This document shows positions 21,002 through 30,212 of a stretch of DNA of 64,000 nt, in pieces. The notes beneath the pieces are model-generated. The model saw only the letters and a program-made list of their open reading frames with translations, made no database searches and was not told where the DNA came from. Position 1 is the first letter of the stretch, and every line of letters starts with the position of its first letter. The DNA is from Micromonospora parathelypteridis. GTDB lineage: Bacteria; Actinomycetota; Actinomycetes; Mycobacteriales; Micromonosporaceae. The position numbers were made by a program, and so were the translations under genes. The stretch spans positions 5,704,001-5,768,000 of the forward strand of contig NZ_JACHDP010000001.1 of NCBI RefSeq assembly GCF_014201145.1, given 5' to 3'.

Positions 21002-21181
21002 GGCCGGTCGCGGTCGGCTCCGACACGCCGGGCCGGTGCCGAACCCCCTGCTGGTCGGTGGCGTACAGTCGGCATCGGCGCGGACCTCCTGGAGCGAGAC
21101 GACCGGGGTGCGCAGCGGCGCCGCGAAGGACGTCGGACGGCTCCGACGCCGGGTGGGTCGTCGGGAGGGGGCAACGAGCAC

Positions 21182-22105
21182 ATGGCTGGCAACGGTGACC
21201 GTGCCGAGACCTGGACGTCGGAGCTCCGCGAGCAGCAGGCCACGCTCGGCGCGGACCTGGGTCCTGCGGACCCGGCTGCCTACACGATGCGCAAGCCCAT
21301 CCCCGAGCCGATGCCGACCGACCGGCACGGCCCGGCGCGCATCATCGCCATGGCCAACCAGAAGGGCGGCGTCGGTAAGACCACCACCACCATCAACCTG
21401 GGCGCGGCCCTCGCGGAGTACGGCCGCAAGGTGCTGCTGGTCGACTTCGACCCGCAGGGCGCCCTCTCGGTGGGGCTGGGGGTCAACCCGCACAACCTCG
21501 ACCTGTCCATCTACAACCTGCTCATGCAGGACGACATCCTCGCCGAGGACGTCGTCATCAAGACCGACGTCGCGGGGTTGCACCTGCTGCCGGCCAACAT
21601 CGACCTCTCCGCCGCCGAGATCCAGCTCGTCAACGAGGTGGCCCGGGAGATGGCCCTGGCCCGGGTGCTGCGCACGGTCCGCAAGGAATACGACTACATC
21701 CTGATCGACTGCCAGCCCTCACTCGGCCTGCTGGCGATCAACGCGTTGACTGTCGCGCACGGCGTGCTCATCCCGCTCGAGTGCGAGTTCTTCAGCCTGC
21801 GCGGTGTGGCGCTGCTGCTGGACACCATCGACAAGGTGCGGGAGCGGCTCAACTTCGACCTGGAGCTCGAGGGCATCCTCGCCACCATGTACGACAGCCG
21901 CACCACGCACTGCCGTCAGGTGTTGCAGCGGGTGGTCGAGGCGTTCGGCGACAAGGTCTACCAGACGGTCATCACCAAGACGGTGAAGTTCCCCGAGTCC
22001 ACCGTGGCCGGTGCGCCGATCACGACGATGGACCCAGCGTCCTCCGGGGCGCGGAACTACCGTCAGCTGGCCCGCGAGGTGATCGCCGCCCAGTCGGAGC
22101 GGTAG
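21182..22105 (+). CDS. ParA-family ATPase (chromosome partitioning type)
   Basis: 307 aa. The deviant Walker A QKGGVGKTTTTINLG follows a ~55-residue N-terminal extension. The switch motif is LLVDFDPQGALSVGLGV and Walker B is YDYILIDCQPSLGLL. It corresponds to the M. tuberculosis Rv1708-type ParA beside scpA and scpB, which is distinct from the origin-linked parA. Its partner and cargo are unknown; location suggests a role in chromosome segregation with condensin. A strong GGAGGGGG ribosome site precedes ATG 21182. Confidence 0.9.
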   Translation: MAGNGDRAETWTSELREQQATLGADLGPADPAAYTMRKPIPEPMPTDRHGPARIIAMANQKGGVGKTTTTINLGAALAEYGRKVLLVDFDPQGALSVGLGVNPHNLDLSIYNLLMQDDILAEDVVIKTDVAGLHLLPANIDLSAAEIQLVNEVAREMALARVLRTVRKEYDYILIDCQPSLGLLAINALTVAHGVLIPLECEFFSLRGVALLLDTIDKVRERLNFDLELEGILATMYDSRTTHCRQVLQRVVEAFGDKVYQTVITKTVKFPESTVAGAPITTMDPASSGARNYRQLAREVIAAQSER

Positions 22106-22146
22106 CCGGAACTCCCGGTGCCCGCCTCGTGGACTACGGTCGTCCG

Positions 22147-23121
22147 GTGACCGCGCCACCCCTCGACCCGCCCGATACCGCCGCCGCGGCCGTGGTCGAC
22201 GGTGTGCCGCCCACCGACCCGGTCGCCACCGGGTTCACGGTGCGGCTGGCCAACTTCACCGGCCCGTTCGACCTGCTGCTGCAACTGATCGGCAAACACA
22301 AACTCGACGTCACCGAAGTGGCCCTGCACACGGTCACCGACGAGTTCATCGCCTACATCCGGGCCATGGGCGACGACTGGGACCTGGACGAGGCCAGCGA
22401 GTTCCTCCTCATCGCCGCGACCCTGCTCGATTTGAAGGCGGCCCGGCTGCTGCCCTCCGCCGAGGTGGAGGACGAGGCCGACCTGGCCCTGCTGGAGGCC
22501 CGGGACCTGCTCTTCGCCCGGCTGCTGCAGTACAAGGCGTACAAGGAAGCGGCGGCGCACATCGCCGAGCTGGAGGCCGTCGGCGGCCGGCGGTACCCGC
22601 GGGCGGTCAGCCTGGAGGCCCGCTACGCCGAGGCGCTGCCCGACCTGGTGCTCGGCATCGGCCCCCAGCGGCTACTGAAGCTGGCCGTGAAGGCGATGAC
22701 CCCGAAACCGGTGCCGGAAGTCTCCATCGCCCACGTGCACATGGTCCGGGTCAGTGTCCGAGAACACGCGGCGATCCTCAGCGCCCGACTGCGCCGGGCC
22801 GGCACCGCCACGTTCTCGCTGCTCTGCGCCGACTGCGAGGCGACCCTGGAGGTGGTGGCGCGGTTCCTCGCGCTGCTGGAGCTGTACCGGGAGGGCCTGG
22901 TGTCCTTCGTGCAGGAGCAGGCCCTGGAGGAGCTGACCGTGCGCTGGACCGGCCCGGCCGACGGCGACACCGAGTTGCACGTCGACGAGTACGCCGGCAC
23001 CCCGGCTGAGTCTTTGGCTGTGGAGTCTTTGGCAGTTGAGCCGGATGCGGGCGGTGGGTCGGTGGGGGAGGCCGGCGGATCGGACGGGACGGGAACGACG
23101 GAGGGTGCTGGGGATGAGTGA
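22147..23121 (+). CDS. scpA: Segregation and condensation protein A
   Basis: 324 aa from GTG 22147. This is the kleisin subunit of SMC-ScpAB condensin. The N-terminal SMC-binding region begins FTVRLANFTGPFDLLLQLIG then HKLDVTEVALHTVTDEFI. The C-terminal winged helix is around residues 210-265. An in-frame GTG at 22129 is an alternative start. The last ~40 residues are low-complexity Gly/Glu-rich. The gene overlaps scpB by 8 nt. Confidence 0.93.
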   Translation: MTAPPLDPPDTAAAAVVDGVPPTDPVATGFTVRLANFTGPFDLLLQLIGKHKLDVTEVALHTVTDEFIAYIRAMGDDWDLDEASEFLLIAATLLDLKAARLLPSAEVEDEADLALLEARDLLFARLLQYKAYKEAAAHIAELEAVGGRRYPRAVSLEARYAEALPDLVLGIGPQRLLKLAVKAMTPKPVPEVSIAHVHMVRVSVREHAAILSARLRRAGTATFSLLCADCEATLEVVARFLALLELYREGLVSFVQEQALEELTVRWTGPADGDTELHVDEYAGTPAESLAVESLAVEPDAGGGSVGEAGGSDGTGTTEGAGDE

Positions 23122-24136
23122 CGAGGAACGCCGGGACTCCGGAGATTCCCTGGCCGATCAGGCCGCCGCCTGGATCCCCCCGTGGGAGCGCCCCCGCCCG
23201 CCCGCTTCCACCCCCGCCGGAGCCACCGACGACAGTGACGCCGACGACGGCGTCGACGACAGTGACGTCGACAACAGCGGCGTCGACGAGCGTGCCTCCG
23301 ACGTGCCGCCGGACACGTCCGTCACCGCCCCGTCCGACGCCGTTCCACCCGTCATTGCGGCAGATCATGGAGGGGACCTTCCGCTCCCCGGGCCGGAATT
23401 CTCGGACGAGCCGGGTGAGCCGGCTGAGGCCGCTGAGACGCTAGAGGCTGCTGTTCTCGGCGAGTTGGACGGTGCCGGTGGGGACTCGGCCGGCAGCGTT
23501 GGGGAGGCGGCGGACGCGCAGGCCGTACCCCGACGGCAGCTGGCGGGCCGGCGGCGGGCGCCCGTGGTGCCGGAGCCTGCGCCCGAATTGTCCGACGCCG
23601 AGTTGCGGGGCGCCCTGGAGGCGATCCTGCTGGTGGTCGACGAGCCGGTCAGCGAGTTGGTCTTGGCCCAGGTGCTGGAGCAGCCCGCCGAACGGGTCGG
23701 GCCGATGCTCGACGAGATCGCCGCTGGCTATACCGCGGCGGGGCACGGGTTCGAGCTGCGCCGGGCGGCCGGCGGGTGGCGGCTCTACACCCGGCCGGAA
23801 TACGCTACCTACGTCGAACGGTTCGTGTTGGACGGGCAATCGGTGCGGCTGACCCAGGCAGCGTTGGAGACGCTCGCCGTGGTCGCCTACAAGCAGCCGG
23901 TGACCCGTTCGCGAATCTCAGCCATCCGGGGTGTGAACTGCGACGGGGTCATCCGTACGCTGGTCACCCGCGGCCTCGTCGAGGAGTGCGGCACCGAACA
24001 GGACAGCGGGGCGTTCCTCTACCGGACCACCACGTTGTTCCTGGAGAAGCTCGGGTTGAACACCGTCGACGAGCTGCCGCCCCTCGCACCCTTCCTGCCC
24101 GACGACGTAGAAGAGCTTGCTGATGCGACCCGATAA
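23114..24136 (+). CDS. scpB: Segregation and condensation protein B
   Basis: 340 aa, much longer than the usual ~200. About 150 N-terminal residues are acidic, Asp/Ser/Ala-rich and probably disordered (DDSDADDGVDDSDVDNSG). The tandem winged-helix ScpB core follows from about residue 160 (LSDAELRGALEAILLVVDEP, then VRLTQAALETLAVVAYKQPV and TRSRISAIRGVNCDGVI). It binds the ScpA kleisin. Its ATG overlaps the scpA end and it overlaps the next gene, forming an operon. Confidence 0.92.
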   Translation: MSDEERRDSGDSLADQAAAWIPPWERPRPPASTPAGATDDSDADDGVDDSDVDNSGVDERASDVPPDTSVTAPSDAVPPVIAADHGGDLPLPGPEFSDEPGEPAEAAETLEAAVLGELDGAGGDSAGSVGEAADAQAVPRRQLAGRRRAPVVPEPAPELSDAELRGALEAILLVVDEPVSELVLAQVLEQPAERVGPMLDEIAAGYTAAGHGFELRRAAGGWRLYTRPEYATYVERFVLDGQSVRLTQAALETLAVVAYKQPVTRSRISAIRGVNCDGVIRTLVTRGLVEECGTEQDSGAFLYRTTTLFLEKLGLNTVDELPPLAPFLPDDVEELADATR

Positions 24137-24893
24137 CCGTTCCCCCAAACCCGACGCCCCTGTCTTCGAGGGGGCTGAGCGCCTGCAGAAGGTGCTCGCC
24201 GCCGCCGGCGTGGGTTCCCGGCGTGCCTGCGAGGACCTGATCTTCCGCCGCCGGGTCACCGTGGACGGGCGGGTCGCCAAGCTCGGCGACAAGGTCGACC
24301 CGGCCGTCGCCGTGATCCACGTGGATGGCGAACGCCTCCAGGTCGACGTCCGCCTGGTCTACGTGGCGATGAACAAGCCGCGCGGCGTGGTCACCACCAT
24401 GGCGGACGAAAAGGGACGCAACGAGCTGTCCGACTTCATCGGCGCCCGGCTGGATCAGCGGGTCTACCACGTCGGGAGGCTCGACGCGGACAGCGAGGGC
24501 CTGCTGCTGCTCACCAACGACGGCACCCTCGCGCACAGGCTGATGCACCCCTCGTACCAGGTGCTGAAGACCTATCTCGCCGAGGTGGTCGGGCCGATTC
24601 CGCGCAACCTGAGCAAGCGGCTTCTGGCCGGGGTCGAGCTGGAGGACGGGCCGGTGAAGGTCGACTCGTTCAGGGTGGTGGACACTCTGGGCAAGTCCGC
24701 CCAGGTGGAGCTGAGTCTGCACGAGGGGCGCAAGCACATCGTCCGGCGGCTCATGGAGGAGGTCGGCCACCCGGTCACCCGGCTGGTGCGTACCTCGATC
24801 GGGCCCATCCGGTTGGGTGAACTGCGGACCGGGCGGATGCGGCGGTTGACCAACGCGGAGGTCGCCGCCCTGTTCAACGCGGTGGGTGACTGA
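24123..24893 (+). CDS. Ribosomal large-subunit pseudouridine synthase (RluB type)
   Basis: 256 aa. The N-terminal S4 RNA-binding domain (about residues 15-60, RLQKVLAAAGVGSRRACEDL) is followed by the RsuA/RluB/E/F catalytic domain with the nucleophile region GRLDADSEGLLLLTNDG. It isomerises uridine in 23S rRNA, by family knowledge. ATG 24123 lies inside the end of scpB. The order scpB-rluB-cmk-der is that of M. tuberculosis Rv1710-Rv1713. Confidence 0.92.
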   Translation: MRPDNRSPKPDAPVFEGAERLQKVLAAAGVGSRRACEDLIFRRRVTVDGRVAKLGDKVDPAVAVIHVDGERLQVDVRLVYVAMNKPRGVVTTMADEKGRNELSDFIGARLDQRVYHVGRLDADSEGLLLLTNDGTLAHRLMHPSYQVLKTYLAEVVGPIPRNLSKRLLAGVELEDGPVKVDSFRVVDTLGKSAQVELSLHEGRKHIVRRLMEEVGHPVTRLVRTSIGPIRLGELRTGRMRRLTNAEVAALFNAVGD

Positions 24894-25088
24894 CCCCGGA
24901 ATCCGGGGTACGGGTGCCGGTAGGCTCCGCAACGGCCGAGACGCGGCCGCTGGGGGTGGCGTGGGTCGCCTCCGGTGGCGTCGCGCGTGGGTCCGTCACG
25001 GACCCCGGGCATGATTGATGAGGATGGACAACCGCTTGCGGCGCCAGAGCACCGGGCGATCCGTGAGGTACGGGCTGAGGAGGACACG

Positions 25089-25769
25089 GTGGAGGAAAAC
25101 GTACGGGCCGGGCGATGTGTGGTCGCTGTGGATGGGCCGTCCGGTTCGGGTAAGTCCACCGTGTCGCGGCGCCTCGCCGTCGGCATCGGTGCACGCTACC
25201 TCGACACCGGGGCGATGTACCGGGCGATCACGTGGGCCGTGCTGCGCTCCGGCGTGGATCTCACCGACACCGCGTCGGTGGCTAAGGTCGCCGGCGAGGT
25301 GGACCTGCACATCGGCACCCACCCGCAGGGTTACGCCGTGTCCGTCGACGGGGTCGGGGTGGACGCTGACATCCGGGGCCCGGAGGTGACCGGGGCGGTC
25401 TCCGCCGTCGCCGCGGTGCCGGCGGTCCGCGAGTTGCTGGTCGCCCGCCAACGCGAGATGATCGCCAACGCCGGCCGGATGGTGGTCGAGGGTCGTGACA
25501 TCGGCTCGGTCGTCGCTCCGGACGCTGACCTGAAGGTCTTCCTGACCGCTTCCGAGGCGGCCCGGGCGGCGCGGCGTAGCGCCGAGGACGCCGCCGACGT
25601 GGCGGCCACCGCCGCTGACCTGGCCCGACGGGACCGGCTCGACTCGACCCGCAAGGTCAACCCGCTGGCGCAGGCGCCCGACGCGGTGGTGCTGGACACC
25701 ACCGAGCTGGGCATCGACGAGGTCGTGGCGCGGTTGCGTGACCTGCTCACCGAGCGGGGCGTGGCATGA
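25089..25769 (+). CDS. cmk: Cytidylate kinase
   Basis: 226 aa from GTG 25089, the usual length. It phosphorylates CMP/dCMP with ATP. P-loop [19 protein letters not shown], then [13 protein letters not shown] and [20 protein letters not shown] are present. I chose GTG 25089 because CTGAGGAGGA sits directly upstream. In-frame ATG starts at 25011 and 24975 exist but lack a ribosome site. It overlaps der by ATGA. Confidence 0.94.
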   Translation: MEENVRAGRCVVAVDGPSGSGKSTVSRRLAVGIGARYLDTGAMYRAITWAVLRSGVDLTDTASVAKVAGEVDLHIGTHPQGYAVSVDGVGVDADIRGPEVTGAVSAVAAVPAVRELLVARQREMIANAGRMVVEGRDIGSVVAPDADLKVFLTASEAARAARRSAEDAADVAATAADLARRDRLDSTRKVNPLAQAPDAVVLDTTELGIDEVVARLRDLLTERGVA

Positions 25770-27172
25770 GTAGCGATGGTGCGGGGTGGGTCGAGCTGCG
25801 TGAGCCCGACGTCGCCGTCGAGGAGCAGGCCGGCCCGCAGCCGGTGGTGGCCGTGGTCGGTCGCCCCAACGTGGGTAAGTCCACTCTGGTCAACCGGATC
25901 ATCGGCCGCCGCCAAGCGGTCGTTGAGGACGTCCCCGGCGTGACCCGCGACCGGGTGCCGTATGACGCGCAGTGGAACGGCCGGGCGTTCACCGTGGTGG
26001 ACACCGGCGGTTGGGAACCGGACGCGAAGGACCGGGCCGCGGCCATCGCGGCGCAGGCCGAGACGGCCGTCGTGACCGCCGACGTGGTCCTCTTCGTGGT
26101 CGACGCGATGGTGGGGTCCACGGACGTGGACGAAGCCGCGGTGAAGATGCTGCGCCGCAGCGCCAAGCCGGTGATCCTGGTGGCGAACAAGGCCGACAAC
26201 ACCTCCATCGAGATGGAGGCGACCTCGCTGTGGTCGCTGGGCCTCGGCGAGCCGTTCACGGTCTCCGCGCTGCACGGGCGGGGCTCCGGCGACCTGCTGG
26301 ACGCCATCCTCGCCGCGTTGCCGGAAGCACCGGCGATCGTGGAGAACCGGCCGCGTGGACCGCGCCGGGTGGCGTTGGTCGGGCGGCCGAACGTGGGCAA
26401 GTCCAGCCTGCTCAACCGGTTCTCCGGTGAGGAGCGGGCGGTTGTCGACTCGGTGGCGGGCACCACTGTGGACCCGGTGGACAGCCTGGTCAGCATCGGC
26501 GGTCAGACCTGGCAGTTGGTGGACACCGCCGGGTTGCGCAAGCGGGTCGGTAAGGCCAGCGGCACCGAGTACTACGCGAGCCTGCGCACCGCCGGTGCGA
26601 TCGAGGCCGCCGAGGTCGCCGTGGTGCTACTGGACTCCAGCGAGCCGATCAGCGAGCAGGACCAGCGGATCCTGTCGATGGTGACCGAGGCCGGCCGGGC
26701 AATGGTCATCGCGTTCAACAAGTGGGACCTGGTCGACGCCGACCGCCGGTACTACCTGGACAAGGAAATCGACCGGGAGCTGCGCCGCATCCCCTGGGCG
26801 ATCCGCCTGAACCTGTCGGCGATGACCGGCCGCGCGGTGGACAAGCTGGCTCCGGCCCTGAACAAGGCCCTCGCTAGCTGGGAAACCCGGGTGCCGACCG
26901 CGCAGCTCAACCAGTGGTTGACCGCGCTGGTGCAGGCCACCCCCCACCCGGTGCGCGGCGGTCGTGCTCCGCGCATCCTGTTCGCGACGCAGGCCGGGGT
27001 GGCGCCGCCACGGTTCGTGCTCTTCACCACCGGCCCGCTGGACGCCGGTTACCAGCGCTTCGTCGAGCGCAAGCTCCGCGAGGAATTCGGGTACGAGGGC
27101 AGCCCCATCGAGATCTCGGTCCGCCCCCGTAAGAAGCTCGGCCCCGGCGGCCGAGGCAAGGCACACGGCTAA
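25766..27172 (+). CDS. der: Ribosome biogenesis GTPase Der (EngA)
   Basis: 468 aa. There are two tandem GTPase domains: G1 boxes [13 protein letters not shown] (about residue 31) and [13 protein letters not shown] (about residue 209), with DTGGW / DTAGL G3 boxes and NKAD / NKWD G4 boxes. The C-terminal KH-like domain ends in a basic tail. It assists 50S subunit assembly. It is the last gene of the conserved block before tRNA-Pro. Confidence 0.96.
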   Translation: MSSDGAGWVELREPDVAVEEQAGPQPVVAVVGRPNVGKSTLVNRIIGRRQAVVEDVPGVTRDRVPYDAQWNGRAFTVVDTGGWEPDAKDRAAAIAAQAETAVVTADVVLFVVDAMVGSTDVDEAAVKMLRRSAKPVILVANKADNTSIEMEATSLWSLGLGEPFTVSALHGRGSGDLLDAILAALPEAPAIVENRPRGPRRVALVGRPNVGKSSLLNRFSGEERAVVDSVAGTTVDPVDSLVSIGGQTWQLVDTAGLRKRVGKASGTEYYASLRTAGAIEAAEVAVVLLDSSEPISEQDQRILSMVTEAGRAMVIAFNKWDLVDADRRYYLDKEIDRELRRIPWAIRLNLSAMTGRAVDKLAPALNKALASWETRVPTAQLNQWLTALVQATPHPVRGGRAPRILFATQAGVAPPRFVLFTTGPLDAGYQRFVERKLREEFGYEGSPIEISVRPRKKLGPGGRGKAHG

Positions 27173-27185
27173 CCAGTCGTCTCGA

Positions 27186-27222
27186 AAATGCCGGATGGGT
27201 CCACGCGACCCATCCGGCATTT
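27186..27222 (+). terminator. Rho-independent terminator after der
   Basis: A perfect 15-bp stem (AAATGCCGGATGGGT and its complement) with a 7-nt loop starts 13 nt after the der stop and ends in TTTCC. This is a strong terminator. Confidence 0.85.
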
Positions 27223-27366
27223 CCGTTACCCCACCCTCCTAGGACGCTTTAGGGGGTGTGCGGTGGGTGGTTTCCGGGTCGCCTCGACCCAGGTGGGGCC
27301 TGTGCGGACGCGCCGGGAGTGCTGCGCTAAGCTGTACCGGCTGCCGCGGGGGAAACCACGCGGAGG

Positions 27367-27441
<75 letters not shown>

Positions 27442-27448
27442 GCAGGTG

Positions 27449-27480
27449 AGGGGCCATCTCGGAAGATCGAGACGGCCCCT
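27449..27480 (+). terminator. Hairpin terminator after tRNA-Pro
   Basis: The 13-nt arms AGGGGCCATCTCG / CGAGACGGCCCCT (one A.C mismatch) with a 6-nt loop are followed by TTTGTC. It probably terminates the tRNA transcript on the element side. Confidence 0.7.
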
Positions 27481-27509
27481 TTGTCATACCTGGGTGACTA
27501 ACTGAGTGA

Positions 27510-27930
27510 CTACGCCTCAGCGTCAAAGGTCCGGTCCATGGCAACTGCACCGCCCAGGAGCACCGGCCGTAGTTGATGCCGGTAGACGCTCTCAGTAACC
27601 GTCGTACCGGAGTGGCCGCAGAGATCCGCGATCTGCTCAAGGCTCATGCCGGTCGTGCCACCACCGGGCATGGTCGACCTGAACCGAACCAATCTGGTCG
27701 TGGTCGGCAGTCCCCGGCCTGCCGTTCGTCGGGCAGGTGCTTGCGTCTGATCCGAAGCTGGGCTTCGGCAGCGATGACGACCTTCAACGCCCGTTCCGCG
27801 GCCGGCCCGGTGGTGCCGGTGGCCTCGATGTCGCGGGTCTGTCTTACCGTCGTAGTCGCGGAACCGCGCTCGTGAGCGGAACCGATTGGCTCCGAGTTTC
27901 TGCGTGCGGATCTTGCCCCAGGTGCCATGA
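27510..27930 (-). pseudogene. Degenerate tyrosine integrase
   Basis: The minus strand carries recognisable pieces of an actinophage/ICE-type integrase in several frames. There is an N-terminal piece (GTWGKIRTQKLGANRFRSRA then RFRDYDGKT), a frameshift, a piece (RDIEATGTTGPAAERALKVV), and a C-terminal piece with the catalytic region (SLEQIADLCGHSGTTVTESV then YRHQLRPVLLGGA). The core between them, with the Arg and HxxR residues, is deleted. It lies 70 bp from the tRNA attachment repeat, the usual place for an integrase, so it is probably the enzyme that inserted this element. Confidence 0.8.
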
Positions 27931-28046
27931 CTGGCTAGTAAATCGTGTCTACTTTGGACGCTTGTTAGATGTTGTGTCGTCGCTCGATGTCATGAACGTG
28001 GCCGGTGCGCTGAGATCCGCGTGCTGGTGTCGCGTTGGGCCTGGTC

Positions 28047-28170
28047 ATGGGACGTGTGGCCTATTCGACTGATCTCACCGATGCGCAGTGGGCGTTGATT
28101 GATCCGTTCTTGCGGGCGTGGAAGGCGAAGCGTCCGTCTCCGTCGGGTCATGTGGGCCGCTATGAGCGGC
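28047..28170 (+). pseudogene. IS5-type transposase N-terminal fragment
   Basis: About 40 codons match the transposase start: DLTDAQWALIDPFLRAWKAK then RPSPSGHVGRYE. The match stops abruptly at about 28165. It is similar, but not identical, to the fragment at 30810, so the two are separate relics. It marks the left edge of the type VII cassette. Confidence 0.75.
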
Positions 28171-28232
28171 CAGTACCGGTACACGCGAACGGGCCCTCCC
28201 GACGGGGAGGGGCCCGATCTACGCTTCGGCCG

Positions 28233-28490
28233 TCAGCCCGAGGTCCGGATCTGCTCCAGGTAGGTCAGAGGCTCCCGGAGGTACTCCATGAGCTCCCGCA
28301 GCGCGTCCTTCTCCGCCGTGGTGATCACGACGTCCTCCTCCGACAGGGCGCCGACGAGCTCCGTGATCGCCAGGTCCCAGGCGCCGGCGCCGGCGGCGGT
28401 CAGGACGAACGGCCGGTGATTCGGGCTGATCCTGGGTGCGAGCTGGTCGGTGATCCGGCGGCTGCGCCGGTAGTAATCGTTGACTTCCAT
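28233..28490 (-). CDS. Small acidic protein, candidate MafI-like immunity protein
   Basis: 85 aa, starting at the ATG at 28488-28490 with GGGAG just upstream. The sequence (RRITDQLAPRISPNHRPFVL, then ELVGALSEEDVVITTAEKDA and LRELMEYL) has the shape of short MafI-type proteins that follow EndoU toxins: two helical halves joined by a region like AGAGAWDLAITELV. It directly follows the EndoU-like gene (22-bp gap), the usual place for an immunity gene. Function is inferred from position and a loose family resemblance. Confidence 0.55.
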   Translation of the reverse strand: MEVNDYYRRSRRITDQLAPRISPNHRPFVLTAAGAGAWDLAITELVGALSEEDVVITTAEKDALRELMEYLREPLTYLEQIRTSG

Positions 28491-28512
28491 GGGTCTCCCG
28501 TGGGTTCGGTGG

Positions 28513-29142
28513 CTAGGCCTTTGAGTTGGTGGTGACGCCCTGGCCGCTGACGGGGAAGCCGCCGGAGATGCTGCCGTCCATGTCCAGGGTAACGATGCAG
28601 GTGATGCCGTCGCGGGTGCCGGTGACGCGCCAGCCGTCGCCGTTGGCACGTGGCTGAGGGCGGCTGTCGGGGTTGGTGGCGATGCTCTTGAACCAGCCCT
28701 CGACCTGCGCCTTGGTGGTGCCGGGCGGGAAGAGCGTCTTGCCGGGCTCGGTGGAGGAGGGCTTGTGGTTGCCATTGCCCAGGCCGTCGCCGTCCCAGAT
28801 CTTGTCCATCGCCCCTTCGCCCATCTGACCGAAGCGGTGCATGTCGTACTTGGCGTCGGTGAACTCGGGGTCGTCCCAGGGGTTGGTCCTCTTGGGCGCC
28901 TCGGGCTCGGATGTGTCGGCACCCTTCGGGCGGCCCTCCTCGGCGCGCTGGATGCCGTGCTGCTGGGCTGGTCCCACGCGCTTGGGCATCATGCCGGGGC
29001 TGAACTTGGGACGCTTGGGGCCATCGCCGTCACCGCCGTGCGGTGGGGTGGGGCCTGAGGGGTGCTTGTTGTGGAGGCCCGCCACAGCGAACAGGACCAC
29101 CAAAACGGCGGTGGTCCGCAGAGCCGCCATGAGTTGTCGCAT
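28513..29142 (-). CDS. EndoU-like nuclease toxin with N-terminal hydrophobic segment
   Basis: 209 aa. Residues 8-22 are hydrophobic (a signal or anchor), then there is a charged, Pro-rich linker. Residues 112-198 resemble the bacterial EndoU RNase domain: IWDGDGLGNGNHKP (family HILxGDxxGGGH), GKTLFPPGTT, then GWRVTGTRDGI and GFPV (family TGYP). The second catalytic His is present (His126). The first, normally in HILxGD, appears replaced by Lys114. Known EndoU toxins cleave tRNA or other RNA. If the replacement is real the activity may be weak or lost, or His102 may substitute. It lies between the WXG-like and immunity-like genes. Confidence 0.6.
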   Translation of the reverse strand: MRQLMAALRTTAVLVVLFAVAGLHNKHPSGPTPPHGGDGDGPKRPKFSPGMMPKRVGPAQQHGIQRAEEGRPKGADTSEPEAPKRTNPWDDPEFTDAKYDMHRFGQMGEGAMDKIWDGDGLGNGNHKPSSTEPGKTLFPPGTTKAQVEGWFKSIATNPDSRPQPRANGDGWRVTGTRDGITCIVTLDMDGSISGGFPVSGQGVTTNSKA

Positions 29143-29152
29143 CGAGGGCCGC

Positions 29153-29878
29153 CTAGACGTCGAGGAGTGCGCGAAGGGCGGAGAGGCTGGCGATCAGGCC
29201 CATCAGCCAGCCGAAGATGCGGCCGGTCCAGCGGACGACGGCGACCGCGAGCTGGGAGGCGACAAGCGGTGTGGCGAAGCCCAGAGAGAAGACCACCTCG
29301 GCCAGCCACACCACGACCTTGGCGATGCAGTCGGCGATGAAGGCGCGCACGACCTCCCGCACTATCTGCACCACGGTTCCCGCGCCACGGGTCGCGGCAC
29401 CCATGCCGGCGGCCGTGCCCGCGAAGATCCCGGCGACGTCGATGTTGATGGTGAGGATGTCGCGGTAGGCGTCGGCGGCGGCGCCCTGCCATCCGTCGAG
29501 GTCGCCGACCAGCCGCGCCTTGAGGTCCTCGGCGATGGAGAACAGCTCATTAGCCATGTTGTCCCAGGTCATGGCGTGCGTCTCGATGGTCTCGGGATCA
29601 CCGGCGAGCCAGTCGAGTGCCTGCTTCAGTGGCTCGACCTGCTCGATGGCCCACTCGATGCCCATCGACAGGAGCGTGCTGAATGGGTCGATGGCGATGG
29701 CCGCCCCGTCGAGAGCGGCGCCCAAGCCCGCGATTGAGCCGTCGATCCAGCTGCCGGAGTCGATGGCGTCCTTGATGCCCATGTAGTCGTCGGCAAGCGG
29801 CAGGCCGGTCCAGCCGTCGCGGTGCGCGGCGCTGGTCGAAGGGATGTCGGAGGTCGTGGCGACCAGTGGGTTGCTCAT
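29153..29878 (-). CDS. WXG100-like type VII secretion substrate protein
   Basis: 241 aa. The central helical hairpin contains the WXG motif (Trp130-Gln-Gly, DGWQGAAADAYRD), with AMTWDNMANELFSIAEDLKA before it. A hydrophobic C-terminal third follows (about 155-235) that could span the membrane. Such proteins form the N-terminal trafficking part of type VII polymorphic toxins. Here the toxin-like domain is in the next gene, 10 bp downstream, suggesting a two-gene arrangement or a split toxin. The ESX core machinery is not in this window. Confidence 0.7.
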   Translation of the reverse strand: MSNPLVATTSDIPSTSAAHRDGWTGLPLADDYMGIKDAIDSGSWIDGSIAGLGAALDGAAIAIDPFSTLLSMGIEWAIEQVEPLKQALDWLAGDPETIETHAMTWDNMANELFSIAEDLKARLVGDLDGWQGAAADAYRDILTINIDVAGIFAGTAAGMGAATRGAGTVVQIVREVVRAFIADCIAKVVVWLAEVVFSLGFATPLVASQLAVAVVRWTGRIFGWLMGLIASLSALRALLDV

Positions 29879-29897
29879 GAGAGGACGCCGGGCCGGC

Positions 29898-30212
29898 TCA
29901 GGTCGCGGAGTGGAAGGAGTTGAAGCCGTCGGTGGTCGACTCCTCGGCCCGCTGATAGGCGTCGGCTGTTTTCTTGATTCCCGCGGCGAGCAGCTCGATG
30001 TTCTCGGCGAGCATCCCCACGCCCTTGTCCTGGTCCCGGTGGCGTCCCTCCAGGATGGGCGGTAAGAACTGGCAGAGCTGCCCGTACGCCTCGTCGGCCT
30101 GGAAGATGGTGCCGCTCGCGGCCTTGACGGCGGCGAAGCGGTCGTGAATGGCCAACATGGCCGTGGCGTGCGCGCGCAGGGCCTCGATGTCGACCTCGAA
30201 CCCACCGTGCAT
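29898..30212 (-). CDS. EspC-like type VII secretion target
   Basis: 104 aa, all helical. It resembles the ESX-1 secretion-associated EspC family (FEVDIEALRAHATAMLAIHD then AENIELLAAGIKKTADAYQR). EspC-type proteins are co-secreted or act as partners of larger substrates. Its ATG overlaps the stop of the YbaB gene (TGATG), so the two are translationally coupled. Confidence 0.72.
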   Translation of the reverse strand: MHGGFEVDIEALRAHATAMLAIHDRFAAVKAASGTIFQADEAYGQLCQFLPPILEGRHRDQDKGVGMLAENIELLAAGIKKTADAYQRAEESTTDGFNSFHSAT

